Positions 1 through 5,155 of a stretch of DNA of 5,155 bases are shown here, piece after piece. The notes below the pieces were generated by a model. That model did no database searches and was not told the DNA's origin. It worked only from the letters and a program-made list of their open reading frames with translations. The stretch lies in the NCBI GenBank assembly GCA_000436755.1, contig FR887341.1, forward strand, positions 53,052 to 58,206, read 5' to 3'. Position 1 is the stretch's first letter. Every line of letters begins with the position of its first letter. The position numbers were made by a program, and so were the translations under genes. This DNA comes from Clostridium sp. CAG:253 (GTDB lineage Bacteria > Bacillota > Clostridia > Lachnospirales > Lachnospiraceae).

Positions 1-111
1 CGCGTTGATATTAATGAAGAAAACGATAAAATAGAGATTTCCATTGATTATGGACTTGATATGAATTACAGTCATGTATCAGATTGTACAATAAACATGA
101 TTATAGAGTAA
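1..111 (+). CDS. DUF1934 (YwiB-like) beta-barrel protein, copy 1, 3' end only
   Basis: The window opens on a codon boundary in the last 36 codons of a gene closely related to the complete DUF1934 gene at 3702-4136. These residues match residues 106-141 of that protein with no amino-acid change; only four synonymous third-base differences are seen in 108 bp. It ends at TAA (109-111), where the other copy has a TCG serine codon, so the product is three residues shorter. The next three codons (112-120) still read Leu-Asp-stop, as in the other copy, so the stop looks recently gained. DUF1934 proteins such as Bacillus YwiB are small lipocalin-like beta-barrels of about 140 residues with no firmly established role. 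Whether the 5' part is intact cannot be seen. Nothing after the stop resembles the sequence downstream of copy 2. Confidence 0.85.
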   Translation, partial: RVDINEENDKIEISIDYGLDMNYSHVSDCTINMIIE

Positions 112-173
112 TTAGACTAAGATTTATTTTTTATGGCTGAACTGTTACTAATGCAAAATTGTATCGTAATATT

Positions 174-218
174 TAAATGATGTAATGGGCAAAAAACTTT
201 TGACCATTACATCATTTA
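174..218. terminator. 45-nt near-perfect inverted repeat, possible bidirectional terminator
   Basis: The two arms are TAAATGATGTAATGG and its exact complement (15 bp). Inside them is one G/A mismatch, then a further CAAAA/TTTTG stem of 5 bp around an AAC loop. It lies between the converging ends of the DUF1934 copy (stop at 111) and the chemoreceptor gene (stop at 306), where a shared terminator would be expected. No long T-run follows on either strand, only AT-rich sequence, so it is not a textbook intrinsic terminator. It could instead be a dispersed palindromic element. The rest of the 112-305 gap holds no gene that I can see, only a weak ATGGC/GCCAT hairpin at about 261-276. Confidence 0.5.
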
Positions 219-305
219 CATTAGGAACATTTTGTAATCATTTCAACCTTACATATATTTATGGCATATCCGCCATTTTGACTCTTAAATGAAACATATT
301 CTTTC

Positions 306-2009
306 TTATTTAAATTCAGCTACTTTGATTTCACTTATCATATCACGTAAACGTTCTGCTTCGTTGCTCATTTCCTGGCTTGCCGCAGCGCACTCCTCAG
401 AAGTTGCTGAATTACTTTGTACAACGTCATTGATCTGCTCTATTCCTTCATTAATCTGCTGTATCTCTGATGTCTGGTCTGCAAGCGTATCTGCGATACC
501 TGATACCTCTTCAGTAATCACTTTAGAATTTTTCGCAATTTCCTGAAGCTGTTTTGCTGTCTCTTCAGCAAGTAACATTCCCTTTCCAACAGCATTAACA
601 GATGTTTTAATTAAAGCAGCTGATTCTTTTACCGCCTGTGAACTCTGTTCTGCTAACTGGTTTACCTGATTTGCTACAACTGCAAATCCCTTTCCGGCCT
701 CCCCTGCTCTTGCTGCCTCAATAGAAGCATTTAATGCAAGAAGATTTGTCTGTGATGCAATATCATTGATTGTTTCAATAATTTTATCTATCTGCATTGA
801 TGCTTCTTTAATTTCAAGCATAGACTTAACCATATCTTGCATCTTTGTATCATTTTCTAATATTTCGTTTCCAAGTAACACTACTTTTGAACTTATTTCA
901 CTTGCCGCCTGTGAATTATGTCTTACCTCTTCTGCAACATTCTCAACTGTAGCAGTCAATTCTTCTACTGAAGCCGCCTGATTTGTAGCTCCATCTGCCA
1001 ATTCCGTTGCACCTGATGACACCTGTTCTGCACCACCTGATACCTGATTTGAAGCCTGCTGTATTCCATTTACTATATTAGCCATACTTACTTCAAAATC
1101 CATAAATGAATGTAAGATTCCGACAAAATCACCTTTCCATTCCACATTAGGCTTAACGTCAAAATTTCCTTCTGAAAACAGCTTCATTGAACGGTCTATA
1201 TCGTCTACATATGACCCTAAAATACGAATAGATTTACGCATACTATGTGCTAATCGCCCAATTTCATCTTCCGAACGGTAATCTAATGTACTATGTAAAT
1301 TTCCTTCTGTTAATTCCTTTGCAACATCCTCAATGGCATGCAACGGCTCCAAAATGCTGACAAGAATGCCATTACCTGTTTTTCTTGAAATCATACATGC
1401 CACAACAAAAAAGAAAATAATAAAAACAATTCCTAAAACAGCATATACTATAGTATTTTGTACTGCCTTAGCACTGACCACATCTGTAATCTCATCTAAT
1501 TCCAAAGCAATATTTACCAATTTGTTCAATGCCGGCGTACATTTATTAAGAATATCATCCACACCCTGCTGTTGATTTCCTGATTTAATCTCTTCCATTA
1601 TGGATGAAGTAAGTTTTTTCCAATCAGATAACGCTGTTGCATATTCTGTATACTTTTCTTCCGAAACAACACCTTTATTTTTTATTATTTCCAATTGAGA
1701 ATCAACATCATCCAGTAATTTTGCTATTGTTTTTTCATAACCATCATAAGAAGATGTATCGTCATTTATCGCCATCTCTCTTACATTTCTTGCTGCAGCA
1801 TTTACATCCACTCTGCACATTTTGACTGCTATATCTGAAGCATTAATTATCCCAACATAATTTATAACACTTGTAAGAAGCATACCTATTGCTATGATAG
1901 AAAGCAGCCCTGATATAATCATTAGTATAATTACTTTTTTGTATCCGTATTTTATTCTCTCTCGTAACTGCATACTTTCAATCTTCTTTTTAACAAATTT
2001 TGTGTACAT
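306..2009 (-). CDS. methyl-accepting chemotaxis protein (transmembrane chemoreceptor)
   Basis: A 567-residue chemoreceptor that would control the CheA kinase through CheW and so bias flagellar rotation. A short basic N-terminus precedes TM1 (about 25-47). An extracytoplasmic, mostly helical region follows (about 48-185, resembling a four-helix-bundle 4HB_MCP sensor), then TM2 (about 186-207) and a HAMP domain (about 209-262). A second HAMP-like stretch lies at about 268-312. The signalling domain fills the rest; its hairpin tip [18 protein letters not shown] (420-437) is the conserved MCP signature. Likely methylation helices surround [11 protein letters not shown] (341-351) and [11 protein letters not shown] (534-544). 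No C-terminal CheR-tethering pentapeptide is seen. The ligand cannot be inferred. The chosen ATG has an AAAGGA site 11 nt upstream (2021-2026); the Met at residue 13 is a less likely start. It is divergent from an AraC-type regulator, and no other che gene is nearby. Confidence 0.96.
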   Translation of the reverse strand: MYTKFVKKKIESMQLRERIKYGYKKVIILMIISGLLSIIAIGMLLTSVINYVGIINASDIAVKMCRVDVNAAARNVREMAINDDTSSYDGYEKTIAKLLDDVDSQLEIIKNKGVVSEEKYTEYATALSDWKKLTSSIMEEIKSGNQQQGVDDILNKCTPALNKLVNIALELDEITDVVSAKAVQNTIVYAVLGIVFIIFFFVVACMISRKTGNGILVSILEPLHAIEDVAKELTEGNLHSTLDYRSEDEIGRLAHSMRKSIRILGSYVDDIDRSMKLFSEGNFDVKPNVEWKGDFVGILHSFMDFEVSMANIVNGIQQASNQVSGGAEQVSSGATELADGATNQAASVEELTATVENVAEEVRHNSQAASEISSKVVLLGNEILENDTKMQDMVKSMLEIKEASMQIDKIIETINDIASQTNLLALNASIEAARAGEAGKGFAVVANQVNQLAEQSSQAVKESAALIKTSVNAVGKGMLLAEETAKQLQEIAKNSKVITEEVSGIADTLADQTSEIQQINEGIEQINDVVQSNSATSEECAAASQEMSNEAERLRDMISEIKVAEFK

Positions 2010-2060
2010 AATTCACAGATTCCTTTCTTCTATTATTTTTTTTATGATTTTTTCTGAGAG

Positions 2061-2089
2061 ATTATATCATCGTTGTTTCAATAGTTCTT
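2061..2089 (-). promoter_or_regulatory. candidate promoter of the chemoreceptor gene
   Basis: On the minus strand an extended -10, TGA-TATAAT, occupies 2061-2069. The -35 position at 17-bp spacing (2084-2089) reads AAGAAC and is a poor match, so the extended -10 would carry most of the strength. A start near 2054 gives a leader of about 45 nt. I looked for a flagellar sigma-D (SigD) type promoter (TAAA-N15-CGAT) and found only a weak resemblance. Confidence 0.45.
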
Positions 2090-2117
2090 GCATATTTGTG
2101 TCTATAACTGATATAAT
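2088..2117 (+). promoter_or_regulatory. candidate promoter of the AraC-type regulator gene
   Basis: TTGCAT (2088-2093), an 18-bp spacer, then a perfect TATAAT (2112-2117) preceded by TGA, forming an extended -10. Transcription starting near 2124 would leave a leader of about 23 nt, with a strong AGGAGG ribosome binding site at 2133-2138, 8 nt before the ATG at 2147. The -35 region overlaps that of the divergent chemoreceptor promoter, so one bound regulator could affect both genes. Confidence 0.6.
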
Positions 2118-2146
2118 TGTGTTAATAATTTTAGGAGGTTCATGCT

Positions 2147-2794
2147 ATGAAATCTATTGATTATAATTATATTGCCATTATGATTAACAATTTTTCCGGA
2201 GTTCCTATACGTATTTATAAAGATAATAAACTGGCTTTTTATCATTCCTCAGTTAATCTTATCAAAGATCCAATTTCGATATATCAGTCAGATATTTTTA
2301 AGCTTTCTGATCATATCGGTTATTTTTTTACAGCACATTTTAGTTACTATGGCATTGTCAACTCCAACGAATATAAGATTGTAATCGGCCCAACAAGACA
2401 AGTTGCTGATTCCACATCAGAACTGTTGGAACTGGCATGTCAATTGGATATATCAAAAGATGACATTGAAAATTTCATAATTGCCATGCAGGGAATCAAT
2501 CATATATCATTGGAGCATCTTATGCAGCTTCTGTGCTTTTTAAATTACATACTAAACAATGAGAAATATTCACTTCAGGATATTTTGATTAATAATTCCT
2601 TACAGGAACATTTTAAAGAATCAATGAACCGCAATGAAGCTTACAAGATTTTTTTCAATGATTTTTCTGAACATGATATAACGATTCATAACACTTATGA
2701 TATGGAGAAAAATTTAATGAATATGATTCAAAAAGGGATTATATCTCTTTGTCAGAATTGCTTGAAAATTCATCAGTACTCAATACTGGTGTAA
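2147..2794 (+). CDS. AraC-type regulator, N-terminal sensor fragment
   Basis: A 215-residue product if translated as it stands. Residues 1-197 form the N-terminal, presumably ligand-sensing part of the regulator; the last 18 residues (from about 198) are out-of-frame sequence after the lesion and would not belong to the ancestral protein. The N-terminus is a compact alpha/beta region, with YKIVIGPTRQ near residues 77-86, followed by a helical segment (about 90-150) rich in Leu and Ile. I recall this layout from roughly 400-residue AraC regulators of Lachnospiraceae, but the effector is unknown. It lacks any DNA-binding domain, so alone it could not act as a regulator, though it might still dimerise. 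The start is fixed by AGGAGG at 2133-2138; an ATG at 2142 gives only Met-Leu-stop. Confidence 0.6.
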   Translation: MKSIDYNYIAIMINNFSGVPIRIYKDNKLAFYHSSVNLIKDPISIYQSDIFKLSDHIGYFFTAHFSYYGIVNSNEYKIVIGPTRQVADSTSELLELACQLDISKDDIENFIIAMQGINHISLEHLMQLLCFLNYILNNEKYSLQDILINNSLQEHFKESMNRNEAYKIFFNDFSEHDITIHNTYDMEKNLMNMIQKGIISLCQNCLKIHQYSILV

Positions 2795-3360
2795 TAGCTG
2801 ACAACCAGCTCCGCCAATTAAAAAATATATTTATTGTCATTGCTACACTTGCTTCACGTTCAGCTATAAAGGGCGGAATGCTTCCTGACTATGCTTTTAA
2901 ACTAAGTGATAACTATATTCTCAAATGTGAATTGTTAAATGATTATCACAAGATTAATAACCTTAGGCATTTTATGATTATGGATTTTGCAAAACGCGTC
3001 AATCAATTACATAAAGGTGCTCCGGCATCAAAGCTAATTTCCGATGTATCTAACTACATCAACCGCCATATGTCAGAGGCTATTACTGTTGAGTCTATGG
3101 CAAAAGAATTTTTTATGAGCAGATCCTATCTTTCAAAACGTTTTAAAGCAGAAAGCAATATCACTCTTACCGATTTTATACTTAACAAAAAAACGGAAGA
3201 GGCAAAACACCTCCTACTTTACACTAATAAATCTTTAACTGCCATCAGTCTTTGTCTTGGATTTTCTTCGCCCGGACATTTTTCCCGTGTTTTTCGTAAA
3301 TATGCAGCCATTTCACCCAATGAATATCGCAAAAAACACATAAACGGATACAATACATAG
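2749..3360 (+). CDS. AraC-type regulator, C-terminal DNA-binding fragment
   Basis: This is the C-terminal half of the split regulator, about 203 residues if begun at the TTG at 2749. The AraC DNA-binding domain spans about residues 98-197, with two helix-turn-helix units. The first is near 112-136 (ITVESMAKEFFMSRSYLSKR). The second is near 162-195 and carries the hallmark GFSSPGHFSRVFRKY followed by SPNEYRK. Independent translation is conceivable: AAGGG lies 11 nt before this TTG, and AAAGGG sits just before an ATG at 2878 that would still give an intact DNA-binding domain. Such a truncated protein could bind DNA without responding to the effector. Both starts are uncertain; the frame itself is open from 2701. 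No hairpin terminator is evident just after the stop. Confidence 0.65.
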   Translation: MSELLENSSVLNTGVIADNQLRQLKNIFIVIATLASRSAIKGGMLPDYAFKLSDNYILKCELLNDYHKINNLRHFMIMDFAKRVNQLHKGAPASKLISDVSNYINRHMSEAITVESMAKEFFMSRSYLSKRFKAESNITLTDFILNKKTEEAKHLLLYTNKSLTAISLCLGFSSPGHFSRVFRKYAAISPNEYRKKHINGYNT

Positions 3361-3376
3361 CAGTTTTTCATCTAAA

Positions 3377-3505
3377 TTACTTTTTTTCGCTAATTATTGT
3401 ACCAAGTTTTTCATACATCTTCAAAAGCAGAGCATCCGTAATTTCTACCGGATTATTTTTTAAATTCGGATGCCTGCTCAATCTGCCGAGGCACAATCCG
3501 TCCAT
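3377..3505 (-). pseudogene. short minus-strand ORF, possible relic of a gene 3' end
   Basis: An ATG-started minus-strand frame of 42 codons ends in TAA at 3377-3379. It reads protein-like, with MDGLCLGRLSRHPNLKNN and then a predicted amphipathic helix containing EITDALLLKMYEKLG. I do not recognise the family. There is no convincing ribosome binding site before the ATG, and an in-frame stop lies five codons upstream. A remnant of a longer degraded gene is therefore more likely than a working small gene. It lies tail-to-tail with the AraC gene, ending 17 bp past that gene's stop. It is the only coding-like signal in the 3361-3575 gap. A chance ORF cannot be excluded. Confidence 0.3.
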
Positions 3506-3575
3506 GAGACAGAAAGTTTATATCAATCTTTGCGTTAAATAGGCATAGCAAAATATGTTTGATAATCGACAACTA

Positions 3576-3605
3576 TTGTGTTTCTTTATTACCATGTGCT
3601 ATACT
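3576..3605 (+). promoter_or_regulatory. candidate promoter of the complete DUF1934 gene
   Basis: TTGTGT (3576-3581), an 18-bp spacer, then TATACT (3600-3605) preceded by TGC, an extended -10. A start near 3612 would put the 22-nt palindrome at 3623-3644 about 11 nt into the transcript. The leader to the ATG at 3702 would be about 90 nt. A second TATACT at 3610-3615 is an alternative -10 with a worse -35. Confidence 0.5.
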
Positions 3606-3622
3606 GTTATATACTGATGTTG

Positions 3623-3644
3623 GGGTCAAAAGGTATTTTGACCC
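3623..3644. promoter_or_regulatory. perfect 9-bp palindrome, possible operator or leader hairpin
   Basis: GGGTCAAAA (3623-3631), a GGTA spacer (3632-3635) and the exact complement TTTTGACCC (3636-3644). It sits just downstream of the candidate promoter and 57 nt before the DUF1934 start codon. As DNA this is where a repressor could block transcription; as RNA it would form a 9-bp hairpin near the 5' end. No T-run follows, so it is not a terminator. The inner part resembles the core of the inverted repeat at 174-218, which also carries TTTTGACC. Confidence 0.55.
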
Positions 3645-3701
3645 TTGCTAATGCCACGGATTGCTTCATACAATTACAGTTATAATGAAACGGAGATTTT
3701 T

Positions 3702-4136
3702 ATGAATAATAATGTACTTGTTACCGTACATGGTTTACAACATGAAATAGATGATAAAGACGGCATACAGACAAAACAGACAGGCAACTACCGCCTTGTT
3801 GCAGGAAAACATGTTATTTCTTATAAAGAATATTTTAAAGATGAAAATACCGGAAAAGATGCTATTATATCAAATCTTCTTAAAATTTCAGACGATACCG
3901 TAACCCTCACTAAAAGAGGTGCTACAAATACAGAAATGACTTTTAAAAAAGGAAAAACACACACTGCTTTCTATGAGACTCCTTTTGGCTCAATGCAAAT
4001 GCGGCTTGATACTACACGTGTTGATATTAATGAAGAAAACGACAAAATAGAGATTTCTATTGATTATGGACTTGATATGAATTACAGTCATGTATCAGAT
4101 TGTACAATAAACATGATTATTGAGTCGCTAGATTAA
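3702..4136 (+). CDS. DUF1934 (YwiB-like) beta-barrel protein, complete copy 2
   Basis: A 144-residue cytoplasmic protein with no signal peptide or membrane segment. Its alternating polar/hydrophobic strands and motifs such as NYRLVAGKHVISYKEYF, TLTKRGATNTEMTF, ETPFGSMQM and EISIDYGLDMN fit the DUF1934 family, small lipocalin-like beta-barrels typified by Bacillus YwiB (about 140 residues). The biochemical role of the family is not established. The ATG at 3702 is chosen because CGGAG (3691-3695) lies 6 nt upstream and it gives a family-typical length. A longer frame from TTG at 3645 adds 19 residues with no ribosome binding site and begins right after the palindrome. The last 39 codons are nearly identical to the partial copy at the left edge. 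It appears monocistronic, with its own promoter and a strong terminator. Confidence 0.88.
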   Translation: MNNNVLVTVHGLQHEIDDKDGIQTKQTGNYRLVAGKHVISYKEYFKDENTGKDAIISNLLKISDDTVTLTKRGATNTEMTFKKGKTHTAFYETPFGSMQMRLDTTRVDINEENDKIEISIDYGLDMNYSHVSDCTINMIIESLD

Positions 4137-4161
4137 AAGGTTTTCATACATAACTACAACA

Positions 4162-4199
4162 AAAAAAGACAGAAGAAATTCAAATCTTCTGTCTTTTTA
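4162..4199. terminator. bidirectional intrinsic terminator
   Basis: A 14-bp perfect stem, AAAAAGACAGAAGA (4163-4176) against TCTTCTGTCTTTTT (4185-4198), closes an 8-nt loop. The A-rich left edge and T-rich right edge give a T-run on both strands. It lies between the converging DUF1934 gene (stop at 4136) and the membrane-protein gene (stop at 4227), so it can end both transcripts. Confidence 0.9.
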
Positions 4200-4226
4200 T
4201 ATCTTATGAGTATATATACTCTGCTC

Positions 4227-4718
4227 TTATTTTTCTTTTGAAAACTTATTTTTAATCTTCTGTGAAAATTTCACTTTCCTTGGCTTTGCTTCAAGGTTTG
4301 TCCTAAGTCCCTGAACTTTTGTAATATAAATTCCGCTTACTGTCGCACGAACTGATTTTTTAACAGGTATAAGTTCAAAAATCTTTTCATCACAGATAAG
4401 TGTCATAATCTTTGGTCCGACCTTAGCTTTTACAATCGGCACTTTCTGACCTCTGAGGTACTTAGGTGTCTGGTCTATAACAAGCTGCGGAAGACCCGAT
4501 TCTTTAAGTTTCATACGCTTTTTATCAACTACTAACAACGATACGCTCTGTGCCGCTGCCTCTATCTCTTTTTGTGTGTTTTCCTGACGTGTCTGCAGCT
4601 TTTTGCCATATATACTAAGGGCGACAAGTGCAGCTATCAGCAAAACGATAATTACAATCATAACTACGACCCACACTTTTACACCAAGCACAGGTACCAA
4701 AACAAATTCATTGTTCAT
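4227..4718 (-). CDS. single-pass membrane-anchored protein of unknown function
   Basis: A 163-residue protein. Residues about 13-37 form one very hydrophobic segment (VWVVVMIVIIVLLIAALVAL), followed by a basic stretch and a short predicted coiled coil (about 38-57). Without a cleavage motif it is probably an N-terminal anchor with the soluble part in the cytoplasm. The soluble part (about 58-150) contains SLLVVDKKRMKLKESGLPQL and QKVPIVKAKVGPKIMTLICD, then KSVRATVSGIYITKVQGLR, and looks like a small beta-rich domain. The tail is strongly basic (KFSQKIKNKFSKEK), which could suit contact with nucleic acid or phospholipid. I recall similar uncharacterised proteins in Lachnospiraceae but know no function. 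The start is supported by AAAGAGGTT at 4726-4734, about 7 nt upstream. It has its own promoter and a shared terminator. Confidence 0.85.
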   Translation of the reverse strand: MNNEFVLVPVLGVKVWVVVMIVIIVLLIAALVALSIYGKKLQTRQENTQKEIEAAAQSVSLLVVDKKRMKLKESGLPQLVIDQTPKYLRGQKVPIVKAKVGPKIMTLICDEKIFELIPVKKSVRATVSGIYITKVQGLRTNLEAKPRKVKFSQKIKNKFSKEK

Positions 4719-4771
4719 AAAATGTAACCTCTTTCTGCATAAATTCTTTTTAATAAAATTTTATCTTTTTG

Positions 4772-4800
4772 AGTATAACATATTTTTAGGTATTGTGCAA
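4772..4800 (-). promoter_or_regulatory. promoter of the membrane-protein gene
   Basis: Read on the minus strand: TTGCAC (4795-4800), a 17-bp spacer, then TATACT (4772-4777) preceded by TGT, an extended -10. The predicted start near 4765 leaves a leader of about 45 nt before the ATG at 4718, with AAAGAGGTT as ribosome binding site. It lies downstream of the Rpn-like gene on the same strand, so the membrane protein does not depend on readthrough from it. Confidence 0.7.
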
Positions 4801-4900
4801 AAAAAGTTTATGTTTGAATTATTTTCGCTGTGGCTGTTACTTTTTAAACAATGTTTGAAGCTAGTCTTATGCCGTAAGATTTCACGACAGCTAAATCTAT

Positions 4901-5155
4901 TTATATTACCTGTTTTTCCGCCTCAATCTGCTTTATCAGTTCTAAAACAGTCTCCTCACTTTCCTCTATTTCATCTGCTATCTGTGCGATACCTTTACCT
5001 TTGGCAAGCTTCTTCTTTATCTGGTCTTTTAATTTTTTATTTTCACCTTCGTTTCTTCCACGGTTATACATCTTCTTCGCTTCCGTTTCTATTACTTTTC
5101 CTCCCATTATTACGTCAACTCCTCTCCTGATTTTTTTATACTTTTTCGCTATATT
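4901..5155 (-). CDS. C-terminal tail of a probable Rpn/PD-(D/E)XK nuclease-like protein (5' end outside window)
   Basis: The frame is open from the right edge (5155) to TAA at 4901-4903, giving 84 residues with no stop; the ATG at 5105-5107 is probably internal. The sequence around VDVIMGGKVIETEAKKMYNR leads into a charged linker with GRNEGENKK. It ends in KKLAKGKGIAQIADEIEE and a final helix. This Gly-Arg/Glu-rich linker plus KLAKGK-IADEIEE tail is what I recall from the C-termini of Rpn-type recombination-promoting nucleases and related PD-(D/E)XK proteins, which are abundant in gut Clostridia. The catalytic part would lie beyond the edge, so the assignment depends on tail resemblance only. 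No ribosome binding site of quality precedes the internal ATG. The 4801-4900 stretch after the stop holds only a weak TCTTA/TAAGA hairpin (about 4865-4879) and no gene. Confidence 0.55.
   Translation of the reverse strand, partial: NIAKKYKKIRRGVDVIMGGKVIETEAKKMYNRGRNEGENKKLKDQIKKKLAKGKGIAQIADEIEESEETVLELIKQIEAEKQVI

Larger units (their letters stand above)
2147..3360 (+). pseudogene. AraC-family transcriptional regulator, split by one frameshift
   Basis: Two overlapping reading frames together encode one AraC/XylS-type regulator of about 404 residues. The first frame (2147 to a stop at 2792-2794) holds the N-terminal part. The second frame, open from 2701 to the stop at 3358-3360, holds the rest and the DNA-binding domain. 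Joining them at the AAAAAGGG tract (2730-2737) gives a continuous protein reading MIQKG-DYISLSELL. That fits the pattern I recall for this clostridial family: a helix ending in Gly-Asp, then a conserved LRQ-KNIF segment. One extra base in the tract restores the frame. No other stop or frameshift is seen, and the second half is not decayed. It may be a recent inactivating deletion, a sequencing or assembly error, a tract-length switch, or (less likely) recoding. Confidence 0.75.

Noticed and set aside
289..546. + strand ORF of 85 codons, and similar ones at 766-981, 1333-1575, 1637-1825
   Set aside because: All are antisense to the well-supported chemoreceptor gene and show no family resemblance.
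2730..2737. Programmed -1 frameshifting joining the two AraC halves
   Set aside because: A-AAA-GGG is not a good slippery heptamer, since GGG-to-AGG re-pairing fails at the first base, and no clear downstream stem or pseudoknot is seen; kept only as a minor alternative to a base loss.
3681..3686. Perfect TATAAT as promoter of the complete DUF1934 gene
   Set aside because: The start would fall inside the ribosome binding site and no -35 lies at 16-18 bp; the extended -10 at 3600 fits better.
3645..3701. TTG start at 3645 giving a 163-residue DUF1934 protein
   Set aside because: No ribosome binding site precedes it, it abuts the palindrome, and the ATG at 3702 has CGGAG at proper spacing and yields the usual family length.
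3407..4154. TTTTCATACAT shared at about 3408-3418 and 4141-4151 as repeat ends
   Set aside because: It is short and AT-rich, with no similarity on either side and no inverted partner or target duplication.
4753..4764. ATAAAATTTTAT palindrome in the leader of the membrane-protein gene
   Set aside because: A 12-bp self-complementary AT stretch is expected by chance in such AT-rich intergenic DNA.
4603..5130. Long + strand ORF of 175 codons
   Set aside because: It runs antisense over the membrane-protein start, its promoter and the Rpn-like tail, and its Phe/Leu-rich translation is typical of a shadow of AT-rich minus-strand genes.

Overview
The window is AT-rich, with intergenic regions richest in A and T, AGGAGG-type ribosome binding sites and extended -10 (TGn-TATAAT-like) promoters. 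Together with the protein families seen here, this points to an anaerobic Clostridia, most likely a Lachnospiraceae. That assignment rests on family resemblance and is not proven by a marker gene.

Left to right: (1) the last 36 codons of a DUF1934 (YwiB-like) gene on the + strand, cut by the window edge; (2) a 45-nt near-perfect inverted repeat in the convergent gap; (3) a complete methyl-accepting chemotaxis protein on the - strand; (4) a divergent AraC-family regulator on the + strand, broken by one frameshift at an AAAAAGGG tract; (5) a gap with a short minus-strand ORF that may be a gene relic, then a promoter and a perfect 9-bp palindrome; (6) a second, complete DUF1934 gene whose 3' end is almost identical to the first; (7) a strong bidirectional terminator; (8) a minus-strand single-pass membrane protein of unknown function with its own promoter; (9) the C-terminal tail of a probable Rpn/PD-(D/E)XK nuclease-like protein running off the right edge.

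The central piece reads as a sensory cassette. An orphan chemoreceptor and an AraC-type regulator are transcribed divergently from back-to-back promoters whose -35 regions overlap. The cassette lies between two copies of the same small beta-barrel gene.

No tRNA, rRNA, CRISPR array or complete insertion sequence is visible. I found no convincing new multi-gene system. The points most worth checking are the DUF1934 duplication, the split regulator, and the GGGTCAAAA/TTTTGACCC palindrome.
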